From UBA2882 sp045542735 (GTDB taxonomy: Bacteria > Bacillota > Clostridia > Lachnospirales > Lachnospiraceae): a DNA stretch of 64,000 nucleotides. The position numbers were made by a program, and so were the translations under genes. Shown one piece after another: positions 43,182 to 53,123 of the stretch (positions within the stretch are counted from its first letter, which is position 1; every line of letters begins with the position of its first letter). The DNA lies in NCBI GenBank assembly GCA_045542735.1, contig JAZQLQ010000021.1, positions 1-64,000 of the forward strand, given 5' to 3'. Under the pieces are notes generated by a model. That model made no database searches and was not told where the DNA came from. It saw only the letters and a program-made list of their open reading frames with translations.

Positions 43182-46022
43182 ATGAGAAATTGTATGCATA
43201 AAACTACATTTCGGGAAATCAAAAAAAGCTTCGGGCGCTACTTTGCGATTCTTTCCATTGTGGCTTTGGGCGTGGGATTTTTTGGTGGTTTGCGCGTTAC
43301 AACACCGGTATTTGTGGAAGCCGGGGATAAATACATAAAAGAGATGGCACTCTTTGATTATCGTCTGATGAACACTTTGGGCTTTGAAGAAGAGGATGTG
43401 GAAGCATTTTTACAGGATGAAAATGTCTTGGCAGCAGAAGGTGCGTTTAGCGAGGATTTTCTCTGTGGCATGGAAAGCGGAGAAGTTTATGTCATCAAAG
43501 CACATTCTTTGACGGAAGATATCAATAAGTTGGACGTGCTGGAAGGCAGGCTTCCGGAGGCATCCGATGAATGCGTATTGGACCGTAGAGCGCAGACATT
43601 GGCAGGTTTTACGGAGCTTAAAATCGGCGATGTCATCACCTTGTCAGACAGTAACAGTGAAGATACCTTGGATACTTTTACGCACAATGAGTATACGGTT
43701 GTGGGCTTTGTCAATGCATCCTATTATTTGAATTATGAGCGTGGAACCTCCAAAATCGGAAGTGGTAAAGTAAACGGTTTTGTTTATATGCCCATGGAAG
43801 GTTTTAATACGGAGTATTATTCAGAAATCTTTGTCAAATTAAAGGAAGAACAATATATCTTTTCTGAGGAATATGATGCATTAATTGATGAAACGGAAGA
43901 GGATATGACACAGCTTTGTGAGGCACAGGCAATGCGTCGGTATCAGACAATTGTAGATGAGGCACAAGCGGAAATTGATGATGCCAAAGCAGAACTTGCC
44001 GATGCAAGGGAAGAAGCAGAAGAAGAGTTAACTGAAGCATACGATGAATTAACTGCGGCGCAGGATGAAATTTATAGATCAGTTATTGTGCTGGATGGAC
44101 AGGAAGAAGCATTAAAGCTGCTGGAGGAGCAATTGCTTGCGATGCCTGAAACGATTCGGCCTGCATTTATGGTAGAGCAGGTAGAAGGTGCCAAAGAGGA
44201 AATCCGCAAAGGATGGGTTGAGCTTGCTGATGCTCAAAAGGAAATTGATAACGGCTGGATAGATTATGAAGATGGCAAAGCAGAGCTGGAAAGGGAAATT
44301 GCTGACGCAGAAGAAGAAATCACCGAGGCACAGCAGGAAATTGATGATTTGGAAGAGCCGGTAAGCTATGTATTAACCAGAGATACCAATGTGGGTTATG
44401 CATGCTTTGAGAATGATTCAGATATTTTGGAATCTATTTCTCTGGTATTTCCTGTATTTTTCTTTCTGGTGGCGGCACTGGTTTGTATGACGACCATGAA
44501 TCGCATGGTTGAAGAGCAGCGTACTCAGATTGGTGTATTAAAAGCCTTGGGCTACAGTGACCGCACCATTATGGGGAAATACATTTTCTATGCAGGAAGC
44601 GCGGCAACTGTAGGTGGAGTTATTGGATTTGCAGGTCTATGTTACTTATTCCCGGAGATTATCTGGGCGGCTTATGGTATCATGTATGGTTTTGCACCTA
44701 TTGAATATAAATTTGATATTCCATTATTTGTGATTTCCATGGCAGGTGCGCTGATTTGCTCTGTAGGAGCCACATACTATACTTGTAGGGTGGAGCTTTA
44801 CAGCACAGCAGCACAGTTAATCAGACCCAAGGCACCAAAAAGCGGTAAGCGTATTGTTTTTGAGCATATTCCCTTTTTGTGGAACCGCTTGAAGTTTTTG
44901 CAAAAAGTCTCTATACGAAATCTGTTCCGTTATAAGAAGCGTTTCTTTATGATGGTGATTGGTATTGGAGGATGTACGGCACTTTTGGTAACCGGTTACG
45001 GTCTCAAGGATTCCATTGCAGGAACGGTAGAAAAACAATACGGTGAGATCCAGCTATATGATGCAATGATTTCCTTTGAGGAAGAGCCGACGGATGAACA
45101 GATAGAGGAATTGGCCAAAGAGACCAAGGATGTGACCAAAAGTCTGTTGAGCGTCAGGGAAGAAACGGTTACCTTGGAAGGTAAAGAGGTAGAGAAGGAA
45201 TGTACCTTGGTAGTACCAAAGAGTACAGATGGATTTGGAGAATATATTGATCTGCATACTAAGTTGGGAGAGGCAATTGACTATCCTGATGCGGGAGAAG
45301 CAGTATTGACACAAAAGATTGCTGATAAAATCGGTGTAAAAGAAGGGGAGCGTTTAGATTTTCGGGATGATGACGGAAATACCTTTACCTGTACGGTCAG
45401 TGCGGTTTGTGACAATTATGTTTATAATTATGTGTATATCAATGCAGAAACTTATAAAGAGGCAACCGGGGCAGAGCCGGAGTATGTTCATGCTTTGGTA
45501 AATATCCGGGAAGCAAAGGATTTGCATGAGTCAGCGGCGCTGATTGGGGAGGAAGACAATGTCAGCGGAGTCTCTTTGAATTTAGAGTTTAAAGAGCGTT
45601 TTGACAGTATGATTGTGACCATGGATTATCTGGTAGTGGTTATCATCATTTGTGCCGGAGCGCTGGCATTTATTGTGTTGTATAACCTAACCAACATTAA
45701 TATCACGGAGCGTATCCGTGAGATTGCAACCATTAAAGTATTGGGATTTTATCCGGGAGAAACTGCGTCCTATGTGTTTAAAGAAAACTTTGCCCTAACG
45801 GCATTCGGTGCTTTGGCGGGGCTTGTTATGGGATATGCGTTGCACCGTTTCATTATGGCAAATATTGATTTGGAGACCATTGCCTTTGATGTTCATATAG
45901 GATCCATGAGCTATGTGACCAGTTTTTTTATTACCTTTGTATTTACGATTATCGTAGATGTGGTTATGTATTTTAAATTGGATAAGATTGATATGGTTGA
46001 GTCTCTAAAATCTATTGAATAA
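43182..46022 (+). CDS. FtsX-type ABC transporter permease with central coiled coil
   Basis: 946 residues. The N-terminal helix (ILSIVALGVGFFGGL) and two FtsX-type four-helix blocks (about residues 415-560 and 800-946) frame a large outside loop. An acidic coiled coil (EAQAEIDDAKAELADAREEA and similar repeats, about residues 265-395) lies before the first block. Such permeases act as mechanical transducers with a MacB/LolD-like ATPase, but no ATPase gene is adjacent. Start chosen at ATG 43182 (GGGA upstream); a TTG at 43152 has no ribosome binding site. Substrate unknown; antimicrobial peptide or lipoprotein handling are typical roles. Confidence 0.85.
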   Translation: MRNCMHKTTFREIKKSFGRYFAILSIVALGVGFFGGLRVTTPVFVEAGDKYIKEMALFDYRLMNTLGFEEEDVEAFLQDENVLAAEGAFSEDFLCGMESGEVYVIKAHSLTEDINKLDVLEGRLPEASDECVLDRRAQTLAGFTELKIGDVITLSDSNSEDTLDTFTHNEYTVVGFVNASYYLNYERGTSKIGSGKVNGFVYMPMEGFNTEYYSEIFVKLKEEQYIFSEEYDALIDETEEDMTQLCEAQAMRRYQTIVDEAQAEIDDAKAELADAREEAEEELTEAYDELTAAQDEIYRSVIVLDGQEEALKLLEEQLLAMPETIRPAFMVEQVEGAKEEIRKGWVELADAQKEIDNGWIDYEDGKAELEREIADAEEEITEAQQEIDDLEEPVSYVLTRDTNVGYACFENDSDILESISLVFPVFFFLVAALVCMTTMNRMVEEQRTQIGVLKALGYSDRTIMGKYIFYAGSAATVGGVIGFAGLCYLFPEIIWAAYGIMYGFAPIEYKFDIPLFVISMAGALICSVGATYYTCRVELYSTAAQLIRPKAPKSGKRIVFEHIPFLWNRLKFLQKVSIRNLFRYKKRFFMMVIGIGGCTALLVTGYGLKDSIAGTVEKQYGEIQLYDAMISFEEEPTDEQIEELAKETKDVTKSLLSVREETVTLEGKEVEKECTLVVPKSTDGFGEYIDLHTKLGEAIDYPDAGEAVLTQKIADKIGVKEGERLDFRDDDGNTFTCTVSAVCDNYVYNYVYINAETYKEATGAEPEYVHALVNIREAKDLHESAALIGEEDNVSGVSLNLEFKERFDSMIVTMDYLVVVIIICAGALAFIVLYNLTNINITERIREIATIKVLGFYPGETASYVFKENFALTAFGALAGLVMGYALHRFIMANIDLETIAFDVHIGSMSYVTSFFITFVFTIIVDVVMYFKLDKIDMVESLKSIE

Positions 46023-46030
46023 GGTATAAA

Positions 46031-46065
46031 AAATCTCTCGAAAATATGATTTTCGAGAGATTTTT
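46031..46065. terminator. Bidirectional terminator
   Basis: AAATCTCTCGAAAAT (46031-46045) pairs with ATTTTCGAGAGATTT (46049-46063); AT flanks suit both convergent transcripts. Confidence 0.9.
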
Positions 46066-46086
46066 GTTATCACATAAATAGTGTGT

Positions 46087-47541
46087 TTATTCGGCTCCCA
46101 TTTTATCCAGCAAATCAATCTTGATATCGTACAACTTGGGAGATAAATCCACATATACTTTATGTGGATTAACCAGTCGTCTGGTTTCCGGCCACAGTGT
46201 TTCTAACTCTTTCTGACAATATGCGCGAATGTCCATAACCTTTGGAGAATCATAGACGCATTCACCGTTTTGGAAGACGGGAATCATCATTTCTCTCATG
46301 GTATATGTGCCACCTTTTAATTTGGTTTTTTTCCAAGGTTCAATTGGATCAAAAAGCATCAAATCTTTTGTTTCGTCAAAAGTTTCATCAACCAGACAAA
46401 TCAGATCGGCTTTTAATTTGCCGGTCTCTTTTTCGTAGATACGGTAAATAGTTTTATTTCCCGGATTTGTGACTTTTTCGGAGTTTTCAGAAAGCTTAAT
46501 CTTGGGCATGAATTTACCATCGGGGCCCATGATAGCCGCCAGTTTGTATACACCACCAAAGGAAGGGCAATCTTTTGCGGTAATCAAATGTGTGCCTACG
46601 CCCCAGGATGTAATAGCAGCACCCTGAACCTTTAAGGAATCAATCAGATACTCGTCCAAATCGTTGGAAGCAGAAATAACGGCATCATGGAAACCTGCCG
46701 CATCCAGCATCTTGCGGGCTTTTTTGGAAAGATAAGCCAAATCGCCGCTGTCCAGACGTATACCATAGTTTGTCAGGTCGACGCCGGAGTCGCGCATTTC
46801 CTGAAATACGCGGATGGCGTTGGGAATACCGGATTTAAGAGTGTCGTATGTATCCACAAGGAGTATACATGCGTTGGGATAAATCTCAGAATATGCTTTA
46901 AAAGCTGTGTATTCATCGGGAAAACTCATAATCCAGCTATGAGCGTGGGTACCTCTGACCGGGACATCAAACAATTGTCCGGCAAGGACATTGGAAGTAC
47001 CTACACAGCCTCCAATCATGGCAGCTCTTGCACCATATACACCGGCATCGGGTCCTTGGGCACGGCGGAGACCAAACTCCAGTACACCGTCACCCTGAGC
47101 GGCAAAGCATACCCGGGATGCCTTGGTGGCAATGAGGCTCTGATGGTTCATAATATTCAAAATAGCGGTTTCAATCAGCTGTGCCTCCATAATCGGGGCA
47201 ATGACCTTAATCATGGGTTCTCTGGGGAACATGACGCTTCCTTCGGGAATGGCATAAATATCACCTGTAAATTTGAAGTCCTTCAGATACTCGAGGAAAT
47301 CTTCTTCAAAGAGATTTAAACTGGCAAGATAATCAATATCTTCTTTGGAAAAATGCAAATTTTTAATTAAGTCTATGACCTGTTGTAAGCCGGCACAAAT
47401 AGCATAGCCGCTGCCCATAGGGTTGCTACGATAGAAGGCGTCAAAGATGACTGTTTCATTTTGGTCTTTGTTGCGGAAATAGCCCTGCATCATAGTAAGC
47501 TCATATAAATCGGTTAATAGTGTCAGATTTTGTCTATCCAT
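46087..47541 (-). CDS. pncB: Nicotinate phosphoribosyltransferase
   Basis: 484 residues, starting MDRQNLTLLTDLYELTMMQG, with NPMGSGYAICAGLQQ, LEFGLRRAQGPDAGVYGAR near residue 155 and a RGTHAHSWIMSFPDE block near 197 carrying the catalytic region. Makes nicotinate mononucleotide in NAD salvage. Its ATG follows the MFS stop with no spacing and its GGAGG sits within the MFS gene, so the two are translationally coupled. Confidence 0.94.
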   Translation of the reverse strand: MDRQNLTLLTDLYELTMMQGYFRNKDQNETVIFDAFYRSNPMGSGYAICAGLQQVIDLIKNLHFSKEDIDYLASLNLFEEDFLEYLKDFKFTGDIYAIPEGSVMFPREPMIKVIAPIMEAQLIETAILNIMNHQSLIATKASRVCFAAQGDGVLEFGLRRAQGPDAGVYGARAAMIGGCVGTSNVLAGQLFDVPVRGTHAHSWIMSFPDEYTAFKAYSEIYPNACILLVDTYDTLKSGIPNAIRVFQEMRDSGVDLTNYGIRLDSGDLAYLSKKARKMLDAAGFHDAVISASNDLDEYLIDSLKVQGAAITSWGVGTHLITAKDCPSFGGVYKLAAIMGPDGKFMPKIKLSENSEKVTNPGNKTIYRIYEKETGKLKADLICLVDETFDETKDLMLFDPIEPWKKTKLKGGTYTMREMMIPVFQNGECVYDSPKVMDIRAYCQKELETLWPETRRLVNPHKVYVDLSPKLYDIKIDLLDKMGAE

Positions 47542-48798
47542 TTAGTTATCCTCCGAATGTGTTGCTTTCATAAGCTTCTCTGACTTACATAAAAGGAAGA
47601 AGCCGATAATAAACAAGATAATTAACGCTAAGACTCCGTATCTGGAGTTGTGGAATAATACTGCGCAAAGCGAAATAATCAAGGGTCCGAAAAAGTCTGC
47701 GAATTTGCCGAAAATATCAAAGAATCCAAAGTATTCACTGGCTTCTTTTTTGGGAATCATACGACCAAACTGTGAACGGGACAGTGCTTGGATACCACCC
47801 TGACAAATGCCCACACACAATGCCAAAATCCAAAAATCGGTGGCAGTACTTAAACGGTAGGCGTAAGCACAGATGCCCATGTACAAAATGATATATACTT
47901 TCATGACATTAATAGTGCCAAACTTATTGGCAAATACGGAGCTTAGGATACTGCAAGGGAAGGCTACAATCTGTGTCAAAAGCAAGGCAAGAATCATTTG
48001 ATTAGAGTCAATGCCAACTTCCCCACCGTAGGTGGTTGCCATGGAAATGATGGTATATACACCGTCAATGTAGAAGAAATAGCCTAAAATATAAAACAAT
48101 AATTTTTTGTCTCGTTTTAGTTTTACAAAAGTCACGCCAAGACGTCGGAAGGCATGGGATGCAACCTTTTGTCTCGGACGCAGGAAATGAGTCTGTTTGA
48201 CATTCTTTAACAGCGGGAAGGAAAGCACCAGCCACCATACCATGGTAATCACAAAAGAGATTTTGGTAGCTGTAATGGTGTCCAACCCGAAGGGCTTTAA
48301 CAGAATCAGTAAAATGCCTATGATAAATGGAATGCAACTGCCGATGTAACCACAGGCAAAACCTATGGATGAAATAGAATCCATTTTTTCGTCGCTTGTC
48401 ACATCCACCAGCATGGAATCATAAAAGATATTGCAGGCGGCGTAACCAATGCGGGCAATGACAATACATGCAAGGAAAGCGCCCCAGCTTGGCACAAAGG
48501 TCATGGCAGTACCACCCAGCAATCCCAGTGTTAAAAATAGGACAAAAATTTTTTTCTTCATGTTCTGATAATCAGCCAGAGCACCCAGTATGGGAGACAA
48601 ACAAGCCAGAATCAAAAGTGCAACAGAAGTTGTGGTTGCCCAGATAGAAGTGGCGTGTTCCGGCGCCACACCTGCCGACTCGGCAAGGGAACGAAAATAA
48701 ATAGGGACGGTGGCCGTCAGCGTCATGGTAAATGCTGAATTGGCAACGTCGTATAAAATCCAACTGATTTCATGTTTGTTTAAGTTTATTTTTTTCAT
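47542..48798 (-). CDS. MFS transporter of the UMF1/Atg22 type
   Basis: 418 residues with about 12 membrane helices. The N terminus EISWILYDVANSAFTMTLTA and the GGIQALSRSQFGRMIP segment are typical of the UMF1 family. The start at 48798 was chosen because longer frames lack a ribosome binding site and begin with non-family residues. Directly fused in translation to pncB, which suggests a substrate linked to NAD or nicotinate metabolism; this is inference. Confidence 0.85.
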   Translation of the reverse strand: MKKINLNKHEISWILYDVANSAFTMTLTATVPIYFRSLAESAGVAPEHATSIWATTTSVALLILACLSPILGALADYQNMKKKIFVLFLTLGLLGGTAMTFVPSWGAFLACIVIARIGYAACNIFYDSMLVDVTSDEKMDSISSIGFACGYIGSCIPFIIGILLILLKPFGLDTITATKISFVITMVWWLVLSFPLLKNVKQTHFLRPRQKVASHAFRRLGVTFVKLKRDKKLLFYILGYFFYIDGVYTIISMATTYGGEVGIDSNQMILALLLTQIVAFPCSILSSVFANKFGTINVMKVYIILYMGICAYAYRLSTATDFWILALCVGICQGGIQALSRSQFGRMIPKKEASEYFGFFDIFGKFADFFGPLIISLCAVLFHNSRYGVLALIILFIIGFFLLCKSEKLMKATHSEDN

Positions 48799-48922
48799 AT
48801 GATCTCTTTCCAAGAAACAAAAGTATTTCTTTCTATGATACTCATGTTTAGTATAGCATTGGATGATGCATTCGGCTATAAGTAATATTTGCAGTTTTTG
48901 GGAAAATATCAAGCGATGCTTC

Positions 48923-48952
48923 TTGACAAGGGCAATCGGAGAGAATTATAAT
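48923..48952 (+). promoter_or_regulatory. Sigma-A promoter of ileS T-box transcript
   Basis: TTGACA at 48923-48928, 18-base spacer, TATAAT at 48947-48952. Confidence 0.82.
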
Positions 48953-48974
48953 ACTAACAGTTTATAAATTAGAA

Positions 48975-49217
48975 AGACGTTGACGAAGAGAGTACCTTAT
49001 TTTGGAAAGCTTCAGCGAGCCGGAGGTGGTGGGAGTCCGGTGTGAGTAAAAGATTTGGGAAAATCACTTCTGAGTTGCGAGAACCAAAGGTAACACCCAG
49101 TAGTTCGAGACGGAAATCCCCCGTTATGGGAAATCATATGAATCTATTAAGAGAGTATGCTGTAACAGGTGGTAACGAAATTGAACCTTCGTCCTTTTAC
49201 GGGCGGAGGTTTTTTAT
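48975..49217 (+). ncRNA. T-box riboswitch leader of ileS (isoleucine specifier AUC)
   Basis: Stem I contains GAAGAGAGTA (48985-48994) and GGTGGTGGGAGTCCGGTGTGAG (within 49025-49046), classic T-box sequence. The specifier is ATC at 49063-49065, followed by A, matching isoleucine tRNA. The antiterminator region AGGTGGTAACG (about 49168-49178) carries the UGGU that binds the uncharged tRNA end. A terminator hairpin AACCTTCGTCC (49184-49194) with GGGCGGAGGTT (49201-49211) and a T-run follows. Uncharged tRNA-Ile is expected to favour read-through. Confidence 0.93.
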
Positions 49218-49253
49218 ATGTTTAGGCGTACAGGTAAAAGAAAGGAGTAAATC

Positions 49254-52200
49254 ATGTACCAGAAAGTTGAAACCAATGTCAATTTTGTAGAACATGAAAA
49301 AGCGACAGAGCAGTTCTGGCGCGAAAACAACATTTTTCAGAAAAGTATGGATAGCCGCAAAGAAGGACCTACTTATACCTTCTATGACGGACCTCCGACC
49401 GCAAACGGTAAACCCCACATCGGTCACGTGCTGACCCGTGTTATCAAGGATATGATTCCCAGATACCGTACCATGAAAGGCTATATGGTTCCCCGTAAAG
49501 CAGGTTGGGATACCCATGGTCTTCCTGTTGAGTTGGAAGTTGAGAAACTTTTAGGCTTAGACGGTAAAGAGCAGATTGAAGAATACGGTCTGGATCCTTT
49601 TATCCAGAAATGTAAAGAGAGCGTTTGGAAATACAAAGGTATGTGGGAGGATTTCTCCGGTACCGTAGGTTTCTGGGCGGATATGGATGACCCTTACGTT
49701 ACTTATCATGATGACTTTATCGAGTCTGAGTGGTGGGCATTAAAAGAAATCTGGAACAAAGATTTATTATACAAAGGCTTTAAGATTGTACCTTACTGTC
49801 CTCGTTGTGGTACTCCGTTATCTTCTCACGAGGTAGCACAGGGTTACAAGGCAGTAAAAGAACGTTCTGCAGTGGTTCGTTTCAAAGTAGTTGGTGAAGA
49901 TGCTTACTTCTTGGCATGGACAACCACACCTTGGACTTTACCTTCCAACGTGGCACTTTGTGTGAACCCTGAAGAGACTTATGTAAAAGTAAAAGCAGCA
50001 GACGGCTATACATACTATATGGCACAAGCTTTGCTTGACAATGTACTGGGTGCACTTGCTGAAGAAGGAAAACCCGCATACGAAGTATTAGAAACTTATG
50101 TTGGTAAGGATTTAGAGTACAAAGAATATGAACCTCTCTTTGCATGTGCAGGAGAAGCAGCTGCAAAACAGCACAAAAAAGGTCACTTTGTGACATGCGA
50201 TGGCTATGTAACTATGTCCGATGGTACCGGTATCGTTCATATCGCACCTGCATTCGGTGAAGACGATGCCCAGGTTGGACGTAAATACGACCTTCCTTTT
50301 GTACAGTTTGTAGACGGCAAAGGCGAAATGACAGAAGAAACTGCTTATGCAGGAAAATTTGTAAAAGATGCCGATAAAGATATTTTGGTAGATTTAGATA
50401 AAGAAGGAAAATTATTCTCTGCTCCCAAGTTTGAGCATGATTATCCTTTCTGCTGGAGATGTGATACTCCACTGATTTATTATGCGCGTGAGTCTTGGTT
50501 TATCAAGATGACAGCTGTAAGAGACGACTTAATCCGCAACAACAATACCGTAAACTGGATTCCCGAATCCATCGGTAAAGGACGTTTCGGAGACTGGTTG
50601 GAGAACATCCAGGATTGGGGTATTTCACGTAACCGTTATTGGGGAACTCCTTTAAACGTGTGGACCTGTGACTGCGGTCATATGGAATCCATCGGCAGCC
50701 GTCAGGAATTGTTTGAAATGAGTGGTAACGAAGCTGCGAAGACAGTGGAACTTCACAGACCTTATATTGATGAAATCACCATCAAATGTCCGAAGTGTAG
50801 CGGTACCATGAAACGTGTACCTGAAGTTATCGACTGCTGGTTTGACTCCGGTGCAATGCCTTTTGCACAGCATCATTATCCTTTTGAGAATAAAGAGTTA
50901 TTTGAGAGCCAGTTCCCGGCACAGTTTATTTCTGAAGCCGTTGACCAGACAAGAGGTTGGTTCTATTCCTTGTTAGCAGAGTCTACCTTGTTATTTAACA
51001 AAGCGCCTTACGAAAACGTTATCGTATTAGGTCACGTACAGGATGAAAACGGACAGAAGATGAGTAAGTCCAAAGGTAATGCGGTAGATCCTTTTGATGC
51101 TTTGGAAGAGTACGGTGCAGATGCAATCCGTTGGTATTTCTATATCAACTCCGCACCTTGGTTGCCCAACCGATTCCATGGCGATGCAGTAAAAGAAGGA
51201 CGTAGTAAATTCATGGGAACACTGTGGAATACCTATGCATTCTTCGTATTGTATGCAAACATCGACGGATTTGATGCAACCAAATATACTTTGGAATATG
51301 ACAAACTTACTGTTATGGATAAATGGTTATTATCTAAATTGAACTCTGCAGTAAAAGCAGTAGATGAAAACTTAGATAATTATAAAATCCCTGAGGCAGC
51401 AAGAGCATTGACTGCATTTGTGGATGATATGAGTAACTGGTATGTAAGAAGAAGCCGTGAGCGTTTCTGGGCAAAAGGCATGGAGCAGGATAAGATTAAT
51501 GCATATATGACTCTTTATACTGCACTTGTGACTATTGCAAAGGCGGCAGCTCCTATGGTTCCTTTTATGACAGAGGATATTTACCGCAACTTGGTATGCA
51601 GCATTGATGCATCTGCTCCCGAAAGTATCCATTTATGTGACTTCCCCAAAGTAGAGGAATCCATGATTGATACCAAACTGGAAGAGGATATGGACGCGGT
51701 ACTTAAGATTGTAGTAATGGGTCGTGCGGCAAGAAATGCAGCCAACATCAAAAACCGTCAGCCTATCGGCGATATGTATGTAAAAGCACCCGCTACCTTG
51801 TCTCAGTTCTATATCGATATTATCGAAGATGAATTGAATGTGAAGAAAGTATCTTTCACAGATGATGTCAGCGCATTTACAACTTATAGCTTCAAACCTC
51901 AGCTTCGTACTGTTGGACCGAAGTACGGCAAACAGCTTGGCGGCATCCAGAAGACACTTGCAACTCTTGACGGAAGCAAGGCAATGGATGAGTTAAATGA
52001 AAAAGGCATGATCAAATTCGACGTAGATGGTGTGGAAGTTGTATTATCCAAAGAAGACTTACTCATTTCTACTGAGAAGAAAGATGGATTTGTAACTGAG
52101 GCTGATAACACAGTAACTGTAGTTCTGGATACTAACTTAAGTGAAGCATTGATTGAGGAAGGTTTCGTATACGAAGTAATCAGCAAAATCCAGACTATGC

Positions 52201-52406
52201 GTAAGGATAGCAAGTTTGAAGTAACAGACCATATCAAAGTGGCTGTAGCAGGCAACGACAAAGTTGGTAAGATTGTTATGGATAACAAGGATTCCATCGC
52301 ATCCAAGGTACTGGCTGATGAAATGACAACCGATGGTGGATTTGAGATCAGTAAAGAGTGGACAGTTAATGGAGAAAAGGTTACAATCTCTTTAGAGAAA
52401 GCGTAA
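49254..52406 (+). CDS. ileS: Isoleucyl-tRNA synthetase
   Basis: 1050 residues, the longer bacterial class. HIGH site in KPHIGHVLTRVIKD (about residue 55), editing domain with TTPWTLPSNVALCVN and GTGIVHIAPAFGEDDAQ, KMSKS site QKMSKSKGNAVDP near residue 602, and Cys pairs (CPRCGT, CPKCSG) for zinc. AAGGAG precedes ATG 49254, right after the T-box terminator. Length and specifier AUC fit. Confidence 0.97.
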   Translation: MYQKVETNVNFVEHEKATEQFWRENNIFQKSMDSRKEGPTYTFYDGPPTANGKPHIGHVLTRVIKDMIPRYRTMKGYMVPRKAGWDTHGLPVELEVEKLLGLDGKEQIEEYGLDPFIQKCKESVWKYKGMWEDFSGTVGFWADMDDPYVTYHDDFIESEWWALKEIWNKDLLYKGFKIVPYCPRCGTPLSSHEVAQGYKAVKERSAVVRFKVVGEDAYFLAWTTTPWTLPSNVALCVNPEETYVKVKAADGYTYYMAQALLDNVLGALAEEGKPAYEVLETYVGKDLEYKEYEPLFACAGEAAAKQHKKGHFVTCDGYVTMSDGTGIVHIAPAFGEDDAQVGRKYDLPFVQFVDGKGEMTEETAYAGKFVKDADKDILVDLDKEGKLFSAPKFEHDYPFCWRCDTPLIYYARESWFIKMTAVRDDLIRNNNTVNWIPESIGKGRFGDWLENIQDWGISRNRYWGTPLNVWTCDCGHMESIGSRQELFEMSGNEAAKTVELHRPYIDEITIKCPKCSGTMKRVPEVIDCWFDSGAMPFAQHHYPFENKELFESQFPAQFISEAVDQTRGWFYSLLAESTLLFNKAPYENVIVLGHVQDENGQKMSKSKGNAVDPFDALEEYGADAIRWYFYINSAPWLPNRFHGDAVKEGRSKFMGTLWNTYAFFVLYANIDGFDATKYTLEYDKLTVMDKWLLSKLNSAVKAVDENLDNYKIPEAARALTAFVDDMSNWYVRRSRERFWAKGMEQDKINAYMTLYTALVTIAKAAAPMVPFMTEDIYRNLVCSIDASAPESIHLCDFPKVEESMIDTKLEEDMDAVLKIVVMGRAARNAANIKNRQPIGDMYVKAPATLSQFYIDIIEDELNVKKVSFTDDVSAFTTYSFKPQLRTVGPKYGKQLGGIQKTLATLDGSKAMDELNEKGMIKFDVDGVEVVLSKEDLLISTEKKDGFVTEADNTVTVVLDTNLSEALIEEGFVYEVISKIQTMRKDSKFEVTDHIKVAVAGNDKVGKIVMDNKDSIASKVLADEMTTDGGFEISKEWTVNGEKVTISLEKA

Positions 52407-52419
52407 GGGGAGTGTCTTT

Positions 52420-52893
52420 ATGGTACCTAGAAAAGTAAAAATTAAAAACGAATTATTAACAGAAGCCGTTAACAATGTGGCAAAGGAGAATACACCTGAG
52501 AACCAGAAAGAAATGATCAAATATCTGGCCGGCTCCGGTATGTTGCTTCCGGTAAAAATCATGCCGGCAGCAAAAAAAGATGCCAACGGATATTACAGAT
52601 TTTCTCCCAAGCACAAAGTTGCTTATGCGACAGTAACAAGAGCTGCTTTTGAGAATAGTCCGGAAGCGAGCTATTATATAGCTTTTACGGACTCAGAGGA
52701 GATGAAGGCGTGGGCAGGTGGAAAGCCTGTAGATAGCTTTGTTGCCCATTTAGACGACTATGCAGTAATGCTCTTAAAGCCGGAAGCAAAAATGAAAGGC
52801 TTTATCATCAATCCTGCGGGCGCGAATCTGGTGATTAGCACTGCAGCAGTGCGCGAGATTATCAAAGAGCGTGACGCACAGGTAGAAGAATAA
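52420..52893 (+). CDS. SseB family protein
   Basis: 157 residues, with the SseB-type pattern: short N-terminal helices, LLPVKIMPA near residue 42 and a YYIAFTDSEEMKAW segment near residue 86, then a helical C terminus. SseB-like proteins are small and of unclear role. It follows ileS by 13 bases with GGGGAG upstream, so it is likely read with ileS. A hairpin follows. Confidence 0.65.
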   Translation: MVPRKVKIKNELLTEAVNNVAKENTPENQKEMIKYLAGSGMLLPVKIMPAAKKDANGYYRFSPKHKVAYATVTRAAFENSPEASYYIAFTDSEEMKAWAGGKPVDSFVAHLDDYAVMLLKPEAKMKGFIINPAGANLVISTAAVREIIKERDAQVEE

Positions 52894-52904
52894 ATAAAAT
52901 TTTA

Positions 52905-52960
52905 ATATGCTCTTGTCAAGACATGGTTTTGGTGCTATGATTCTTGCAAGAGCATATTTC
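52905..52960 (+). terminator. Long hairpin after SseB-like gene
   Basis: ATATGCTCTTG (52905-52915) pairs with CAAGAGCATAT (52947-52957), with inner TCAAG/CTTG; the trailing sequence is TTTCTATTT. The 52961-53123 stretch shows nothing else clear. Confidence 0.6.
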
Positions 52961-53123
52961 TATTTATCTGATAGAATGTTGATGGTATTTCGTCACACTC
53001 AAATCTATTTTCTTAAAACAATTCTTAGAATCTTATGCTTTTAAAATTTCAAGCCAATTTTATAAAGCAGGAGATTTGTAGAGAATATAGCCACACTGCT
53101 CCTGCATAGAAAGGAGAAGGTTT

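Noticed and set aside
46687..47319. 210-codon frame on the plus strand opposite pncB
   Set aside because: Antisense shadow of a well conserved gene; cysteine- and histidine-rich composition unlike a real protein.
49042..49290. 82-codon frame through the ileS leader
   Set aside because: The stretch is explained by T-box structure; the frame runs over the terminator and the ileS start.
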